Shown here piece after piece: positions 59,483 through 64,000 of a stretch of 64,000 bases of DNA. The translations under genes and the position numbers were made by a program. Numbering within the stretch: the first letter of the stretch is position 1; every line of letters begins with the position of its first letter. The DNA comes from Lachnospiraceae bacterium (lineage in GTDB: Bacteria; Bacillota; Clostridia; Lachnospirales; Lachnospiraceae), in the NCBI GenBank assembly GCA_022792835.1, contig JAAWBT010000032.1, positions 1 through 64,000 of the forward strand. Direction: 5' to 3'. The notes under the pieces were generated by a model. It was given only the letters and a program-made list of their open reading frames with translations, made no database searches and was not told where the DNA came from.

Positions 59483-60536
59483 CATCTCTTAACTGGAGCC
59501 AAAGATCGTTAAACAGTGCGTCCCCGTCAGTGCCCAGAGAATGGAACACCTCACATTTACTTAGGATATCCTCCCCGGGGAATACGGCAGGATTCTTAAG
59601 AAGCTCCTCATCCAGAAGCTCCTGTGCCCCGGTATTGGGGGTGGAATAAGTGATGTATTCAAAATTTTTAAGGGCAATCTCCGGCTTATTTAAGAAGTTG
59701 ATCCATGCCTCGGCATTTTCCTTATTCTCCGCGTTGGCGGGAATCACCCAGGAGTCGATGAAGTAGTTGCTCCCTTCCTTTGGCACCACATATTTCAGAT
59801 CCGGATTGGCCGCCTGAAGCTGGAGTACCTCGCCGGAATAACACATGGCAATGGAGGCGCTGCCGGAGATCATGCTGTCCTTGATCTGATCCATCACATA
59901 CCGCTGAAGAAGAGGCTTCTGCTCAAGGAGCAGGTTCTTGGCTTCCGAAAGTTCCGCCTCATCGGTGGTATTGATCGAGTATCCCAGGATTTCCAGGGGC
60001 GCTACAAACAGGTCCCTAGGGCTGTTGTACATAAGGATATTCCCCTTATATTCCTCATTCCAGAGAGCCTCCCAGCTGTCGATCTCGTCGTCAATCAGAG
60101 CCGTATTATATAAAATTCCCAGAGTCCCAAAGGTATAGGGCACAGAGTACTCATTTTCCGGGTCAAAGGTCTTAGACCCCTCCATGATTCCGTCACTGAC
60201 ATATTTTACATTGGGAATGTTGTCAAAATTGAGCTTTGCCAAAAGATCATTTGCAAGCAGCTTTTCGATCATATAGTCGGAGGGACAGATGGCATCATAA
60301 GAGACACCTCCCGCCTCGATGATGGGATACATGGCCTCGTTGGTCTCAAAGGTGTCATAGACCACTTCGATTCCCGTCTCCTCCTCGAACATCTCGATGA
60401 CCTCTTCATCAATATATTCTCCCCAGTTGAAGATCTTCACCTGACCCTTTGATTCCTTTTCCTCTCCGCCGCCGCAGCCGCAGATTCCAAATACCAGGCA
60501 GACCGCAAGAGCAGCAGCAATCCATCTCTTTTTCAT
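59475..60536 (-). CDS. potD: Spermidine/putrescine-binding lipoprotein
   Basis: A 353-residue lipoprotein (lipobox VFGICGCGG) with the PotD/PotF fold: VKIFNWGEYIDEEVIEMFEE, YDTFETNEAMYPIIEAGGVS, DAICPSDYMIEKL, and the conserved EGSNYFIDSWVIPANAENKE. It delivers polyamines to the PotBC permease. It lies four bases after potC, last in the operon. Confidence 0.92.
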   Translation of the reverse strand: MKKRWIAAALAVCLVFGICGCGGGEEKESKGQVKIFNWGEYIDEEVIEMFEEETGIEVVYDTFETNEAMYPIIEAGGVSYDAICPSDYMIEKLLANDLLAKLNFDNIPNVKYVSDGIMEGSKTFDPENEYSVPYTFGTLGILYNTALIDDEIDSWEALWNEEYKGNILMYNSPRDLFVAPLEILGYSINTTDEAELSEAKNLLLEQKPLLQRYVMDQIKDSMISGSASIAMCYSGEVLQLQAANPDLKYVVPKEGSNYFIDSWVIPANAENKENAEAWINFLNKPEIALKNFEYITYSTPNTGAQELLDEELLKNPAVFPGEDILSKCEVFHSLGTDGDALFNDLWLQLRDAQ

Positions 60537-60540
60537 TTTG

Positions 60541-61326
60541 TCAACTCTCCTTTATCAGTTCTTTGTTCTTTCCTTTTGGCAGGTTGGCGATCATAAGAAG
60601 GATCAGAACCGCCAGAAACATAATCGTAGACAGCGCATAAAGGCTGGGCTTGATCCCTTTCCTCACCTCACTGTAAATCAGGGTGGACAAGGTATTGACC
60701 CCTGCCCCCTTGGTAAAATGAGTGATGATAAAATCATCCAGGGACATGGTAAACGCCATCAAAAATCCAGACAGGACACCTGGTCGGATTTCAGGAAACA
60801 CCACCTTAAAAAACGCCTGGACAGGAGAAGCCCCCAGATCCAGGGCTGCCTCATAGGTACTAGACTCCAGCTGCTTCATCTTTGGCATCACACTTAAGAT
60901 CACATAAGGGATGCAGAAGGTAATGTGAGAGATCAGGATCGTCCCAAACCCTAGGCTCACGCCAAAAGCGATAAAACAGAGCATCAGGGAGATTCCTGTG
61001 ACAATCTCCGCGTTGACCATGGGAATGTTGTTTAACCCCATAACAATGGCTCTTGGTTTCCGCTTCATCCGGTTGATCCCAATGCAAGCCACTGTCCCGA
61101 TGATAGTAGAGATCACAGCCGAGAGCAGGGCAATGATTAACGTCGTCTTAAGAGCCGACATAATCAACTCACTGGAAATCATCGCCTCATACCATTTCAG
61201 GCTGAAACCGCCCCATTTGGACATATATTTGGAGCTGTTGAAAGACAGCACCATCAACGCGGCAATGGGGGCATAGAGAAAAATAAACATAATCGTCAGG
61301 TAAAACCGTTTGATAAAATTCACCAT
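60541..61326 (-). CDS. potC: Spermidine/putrescine ABC permease PotC
   Basis: A 261-residue permease with six helices. It has the family segment APIAALMVLSFNSSKYMSKW, the EAA loop YEAALDLGASPVQAFFKVVF and the SLDDFIITHFTKGAGVNTLS motif. Its ATG directly follows the potB TAA. Confidence 0.93.
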   Translation of the reverse strand: MVNFIKRFYLTIMFIFLYAPIAALMVLSFNSSKYMSKWGGFSLKWYEAMISSELIMSALKTTLIIALLSAVISTIIGTVACIGINRMKRKPRAIVMGLNNIPMVNAEIVTGISLMLCFIAFGVSLGFGTILISHITFCIPYVILSVMPKMKQLESSTYEAALDLGASPVQAFFKVVFPEIRPGVLSGFLMAFTMSLDDFIITHFTKGAGVNTLSTLIYSEVRKGIKPSLYALSTIMFLAVLILLMIANLPKGKNKELIKES

Positions 61327-62157
61327 TTATACTGCCCCCTCTCCGTCCTTATCATATTTGGCAAACAGCACCATACTGATCAGAACAAAAATCATAAGTA
61401 CCAGAGAAAGGCCGGAGCCCAGGTTCCAGTTGGCCGTAAAGGTAAATTCCTGCTCAATCACATTTCCGATGAGCAGCACCATACCGCCGCCAAGGAGGTC
61501 GGAAATGACAAAGGTGGTCAGAGCCGGCACAAATACCATAGTAATACCGCTCACAATCCCTGGCATGCTCAAAGGGAAAATTACCTGGAAAAAGGTCTGA
61601 GCCCCGTCAGCTCCCAGATCTCTGGCCGCCTCCACCGTATCGTCCCCAATCTTAATGAGCACATTATAAATAGGAAGAACCATAAACGGCAGGAAGTTAT
61701 AAACCATACCGAAGACAATGGCTGCCTGTGTGTTGATGAGATGGATTCCCGGCAGATGGAAAAACGCCAGGACATTGTTGATGACTCCGTTTTTGTCAAG
61801 GAGTGTCTGCCAGGCCATGGTCCGAAGAAGAAAATTCATCCACATGGGCAGAATAAAAAGGAACACCACAAAGCTCCCCTTCTTCACATGGAGCCCCTTT
61901 AAGATCATAGCCAGAGGATAGGCCAAAAGCAGACAGATCACTGTGCTTAAGACCGACAGCTTAAGGGAGCGAAAAAGAGCGCTTATCTTCTCCGGCGAAG
62001 CGATGGCCGCCAGATTTTCCAGCGTAAAGGCGCCGGACCGGTCCGTCAGGCCATAATAAAACACAAACAGAAGCGGAATCACGATAAAGCCCGCCATCCA
62101 TACGATGTAAGGAACTGCCAGCGATTTCTTACCCATTGACTCCCACAGCCTCCTCAT
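61327..62157 (-). CDS. potB: Spermidine/putrescine ABC permease PotB
   Basis: A 276-residue permease with six helices: [40 protein letters not shown], the EAA loop [20 protein letters not shown] and [17 protein letters not shown]. It overlaps the end of potA by about 29 bp; an in-frame ATG at 62136 is an alternative start, since the 62157 start abuts its GGAGG. Confidence 0.92.
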   Translation of the reverse strand: MRRLWESMGKKSLAVPYIVWMAGFIVIPLLFVFYYGLTDRSGAFTLENLAAIASPEKISALFRSLKLSVLSTVICLLLAYPLAMILKGLHVKKGSFVVFLFILPMWMNFLLRTMAWQTLLDKNGVINNVLAFFHLPGIHLINTQAAIVFGMVYNFLPFMVLPIYNVLIKIGDDTVEAARDLGADGAQTFFQVIFPLSMPGIVSGITMVFVPALTTFVISDLLGGGMVLLIGNVIEQEFTFTANWNLGSGLSLVLMIFVLISMVLFAKYDKDGEGAV

Positions 62158-63220
62158 CCTCCGATTCCGGTTTTTTCATAATCTGAATGTTGAACGGGTC
62201 CACCTGGAGCCCCACCTTCGCCCCCACCGGATGACACACTGTAGAATGGACCAGCCACTCAAATCCTCCGGCCATGACCTCCATTTCATAGTGAACGCCT
62301 TTAAAGATAATGTGGGACACCACACCGGGAAGACGCCCTTCCCCCTCCGGAAGAAGCTCCACGTCCTCCGGCCGGATCACCACATCCACAGGTTTCTTCT
62401 GTCCGAATCCCGTATCCACACAGGGGAACTTCACCCCGAAAATTTCCACCAGTTTATCCTCAATCATCAATCCGTCAATGATATTGCTGTCGCCGATGAA
62501 ATCTGCCACAAAGGCATTCTCCGGCTCATTATAAATATCCTCCGGTGTCCCCATCTGCTGGATATACCCCTGGTTCATGACCACAATGGTGTCGGACATG
62601 GTAAGGGCCTCCTCCTGGTCATGGGTGACATAGATAAAGGTAATCCCCAGCTCATTTTTCAGCCGGATCAACTCATACTGCATATCCTGCCTGAGCTTTA
62701 AATCCAGCGCGCCTAAAGGCTCGTCAAGCAACAGCACCCTTGGCTCATTGACGATCGCCCTGGCAATGGCAATCCTCTGCTGCTGGCCGCCAGAAAGGGA
62801 GGAGACACTTCGCCTCTCATATCCGTCCAGATTCACTAACTTCAGGGCGTATTTGATCTTGTCGTCTATATAAGACTTTGTCTTGCCCTTAATCTTTAAC
62901 CCAAAAGCAATGTTCTCTGCGATATTCATATGAGAAAACAGGGCATATTTCTGAAAGACTGTATTGAGCTGCCGCTTATTGGGCGCCAGATCGGTAATAT
63001 CCGTCCCCTCAAAATAAACTCTCCCCGTATCTGGCTTCTCGAAGCCGCCGATAATCCTGAGAGTCGTGGTCTTACCACACCCGCTCGGCCCCAGAAGTGT
63101 CATAAATTCATTTTCCTTGATACTCAGATCCAACTCGTCGAGAACCATGGTCCCCGCAGAGCTTTTAGTCTTGTCAAAGACCTTGGATACTTTATCCAGG
63201 CGAATCAGTGGTGCGCTCAT
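62129..63220 (-). CDS. potA: Spermidine/putrescine ABC ATPase PotA
   Basis: A 363-residue ATPase: [16 protein letters not shown] Walker [16 protein letters not shown] signature, [12 protein letters not shown] Walker [15 protein letters not shown], and a C-terminal TOBE domain ([20 protein letters not shown]). It is the first transporter gene, 12 bp after the regulator gene, so the whole unit is probably one transcript. Confidence 0.94.
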   Translation of the reverse strand: MSAPLIRLDKVSKVFDKTKSSAGTMVLDELDLSIKENEFMTLLGPSGCGKTTTLRIIGGFEKPDTGRVYFEGTDITDLAPNKRQLNTVFQKYALFSHMNIAENIAFGLKIKGKTKSYIDDKIKYALKLVNLDGYERRSVSSLSGGQQQRIAIARAIVNEPRVLLLDEPLGALDLKLRQDMQYELIRLKNELGITFIYVTHDQEEALTMSDTIVVMNQGYIQQMGTPEDIYNEPENAFVADFIGDSNIIDGLMIEDKLVEIFGVKFPCVDTGFGQKKPVDVVIRPEDVELLPEGEGRLPGVVSHIIFKGVHYEMEVMAGGFEWLVHSTVCHPVGAKVGLQVDPFNIQIMKKPESEDEEAVGVNG

Positions 63221-63232
63221 GTACTTACCCTC

Positions 63233-63766
63233 CTAAAAATTGGGCGGAGAACTGATCCAGATCAGGACCGCACCGCCCTTTGATGTCAGATAATGCTTTT
63301 TATCCGGTGTAAAATAAAAGGATTCGCCCTTTTTTGCCCGGTAGCTTTTATTCCCAAGGTGGATCATCACCGCCCCTTGGAGCACATATCCAAATTCCTC
63401 TCCATCATGGGGTGTATCCGGATAGGTGGAGCCTCCCTTTTCCAGAGTCAGAAGAATCGGCTCCATCACATTTTTCTGGGCATTGGGTATGATCCACTGA
63501 ATCACATTCCTCAGTTCTCCATCCTCTTTCACAAAGTAATCCTCCGTGCCAAACACAATCTGTTCGTCCGTATCTGCCGTGAAAAACTCATTCAGAGTCA
63601 TCCCCAGACACTGTAAAATATCCGTCAGGGTGGCAATGGAGGGAGAGGTCAAATCCCGCTCCAACTGAGAAATGAAACCTTTGGATAATTCCGCCCGGTC
63701 TGCTAACTCCTCCTGGGTCAGCCCTTTCAAAATCCGCAGTTCCTTTAGTTTCTGTCCGATGTCCAC
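63233..63766 (-). CDS. XRE-cupin regulator of the polyamine operon (PuuR-like)
   Basis: A 177-residue regulator with an N-terminal helix-turn-helix (DIGQKLKELRILKGLTQEEL, SKGFISQLERDLTSPSIATL) and a C-terminal cupin barrel (about 100-175; DTPHDGEEFGYVLQGAVMIH). Such proteins bind polyamines or related ligands. The GTG at 63766 has GAGGAG six bases upstream and fits the family start; an ATG at 63790 adds eight charged residues. It heads the pot operon and probably controls it. Confidence 0.88.
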   Translation of the reverse strand: MDIGQKLKELRILKGLTQEELADRAELSKGFISQLERDLTSPSIATLTDILQCLGMTLNEFFTADTDEQIVFGTEDYFVKEDGELRNVIQWIIPNAQKNVMEPILLTLEKGGSTYPDTPHDGEEFGYVLQGAVMIHLGNKSYRAKKGESFYFTPDKKHYLTSKGGAVLIWISSPPNF

Positions 63767-63864
63767 TGGATTCTCCTCTTTCCTCTGCACAGTTATTTCC
63801 TTACTATTCCAAATGGCAGGCTCTAGACGCTCCCGCTTCTTGGTTCAGGATGTATAAACTGAAA

Positions 63865-63881
63865 GTTTAGTATATCTAAAC
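63865..63881. promoter_or_regulatory. Candidate operator of the XRE-cupin regulator
   Basis: GTTTAG and CTAAAC are perfect arms around TATAT; an overlapping AAACT-GAA-AGTTT dyad lies at 63856-63868. They sit just downstream of the promoter, suited to autorepression. Confidence 0.65.
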
Positions 63882-63896
63882 CATAAAACAGCTTCT

Positions 63897-63924
63897 ATTA
63901 TACATCTTTCTAATCCTGTGTCAA
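63897..63924 (-). promoter_or_regulatory. Promoter of the regulator-potABCD operon
   Basis: TTGACA (63924-63919) and TATAAT (63902-63897) are 16 bp apart on the minus strand, followed by a leader of about 120 nt that contains the operator dyads. Confidence 0.85.
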
Positions 63925-63959
63925 TGGTTTTCTTTTCGATTCTGCAAAAGCCACTTAAA

Positions 63960-63995
63960 AACGCTATGCAAAGCCTCAAAGCCCCACATAGCGTT
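63960..63995 (-). terminator. Terminator of a leftward gene beyond the right edge
   Basis: AACGCTATG and CATAGCGTT form a perfect 9-bp stem; TTTTTAAG follows on the minus strand, so it ends a transcript coming from outside the window. Confidence 0.75.
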
Positions 63996-64000
63996 CTCTC

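Overview
The window looks like chromosomal DNA from a spore-forming, anaerobic Firmicute of the Lachnospiraceae (Clostridium cluster XIVa) type. The basis is gene content and order: a cotJC spore-coat remnant, the rsmD-coaD-(coiled coil)-ylbJ neighbourhood, recU, HisZ-dependent short HisG, YesM/YesN two-component genes and GGAGG ribosome sites. This is inference from families, not a database match. Most genes lie on the minus strand. I see no rRNA, CRISPR array or prophage; one tRNA gene is present.

Layout. 1-3.2 kb: a breakpoint that cuts cotJC, then a MATE exporter and a divergent MerR-type regulator that share a 19-bp-spacer promoter. 3.2-6.8 kb: a heptad-repeat coiled-coil protein, an M20 peptidase and a DUF5058 membrane pair. 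6.9-20.5 kb: a housekeeping block (recU, RluA synthase, beta-CASP hydrolase, YgiQ radical SAM, HAD phosphatase, RsmF-like methylase, small alarmone synthetase, M23 peptidase, YlbJ-like, coiled coil, coaD, rsmD, EamA transporter). 20.7-27.3 kb: a tightly packed seven-gene operon with a trigger-factor-like protein, a thioredoxin, two paralogous small exported proteins flanking two ABC exporter halves (one broken) and a LytTR regulator with a non-canonical receiver. 27.5-30 kb: YitT, a zinc-ribbon protein, a WYL regulator and tRNA-Leu(CAA). 30-35.8 kb: a NikABCDE-like importer behind a cobalamin riboswitch, so probably a cobalt or related importer. 36-45.8 kb: a DUF368 carrier that overlaps, tail to tail, a degenerate RbsA-like ATPase; this ATPase is coupled to a YesM/YesN two-component system and sits next to a sugar ABC importer whose binding protein is an internal tandem duplication. 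46-49.5 kb: a BcrAB-like ABC exporter with its two-component system. 49.5-51.6 kb: an AT-rich Crp-like regulator/MATE cassette. 52-57.4 kb: hisZ-hisG-hisD-hisB-hisIE. 57.5-64 kb: an SH3 protein, a PHP phosphoesterase and a polyamine importer operon led by an XRE-cupin regulator.

The two parts most likely to hold undescribed biology are the two-component/pseudo-ATPase/duplicated-binding-protein block (36.9-45.8 kb) and the chaperone-thioredoxin-ABC-LytTR operon (20.7-27.3 kb). A dispersed repeat of about 45 bp, present as single ends next to several promoters and as an inverted pair at 35.8-36.1 kb, is a further non-genic signal.
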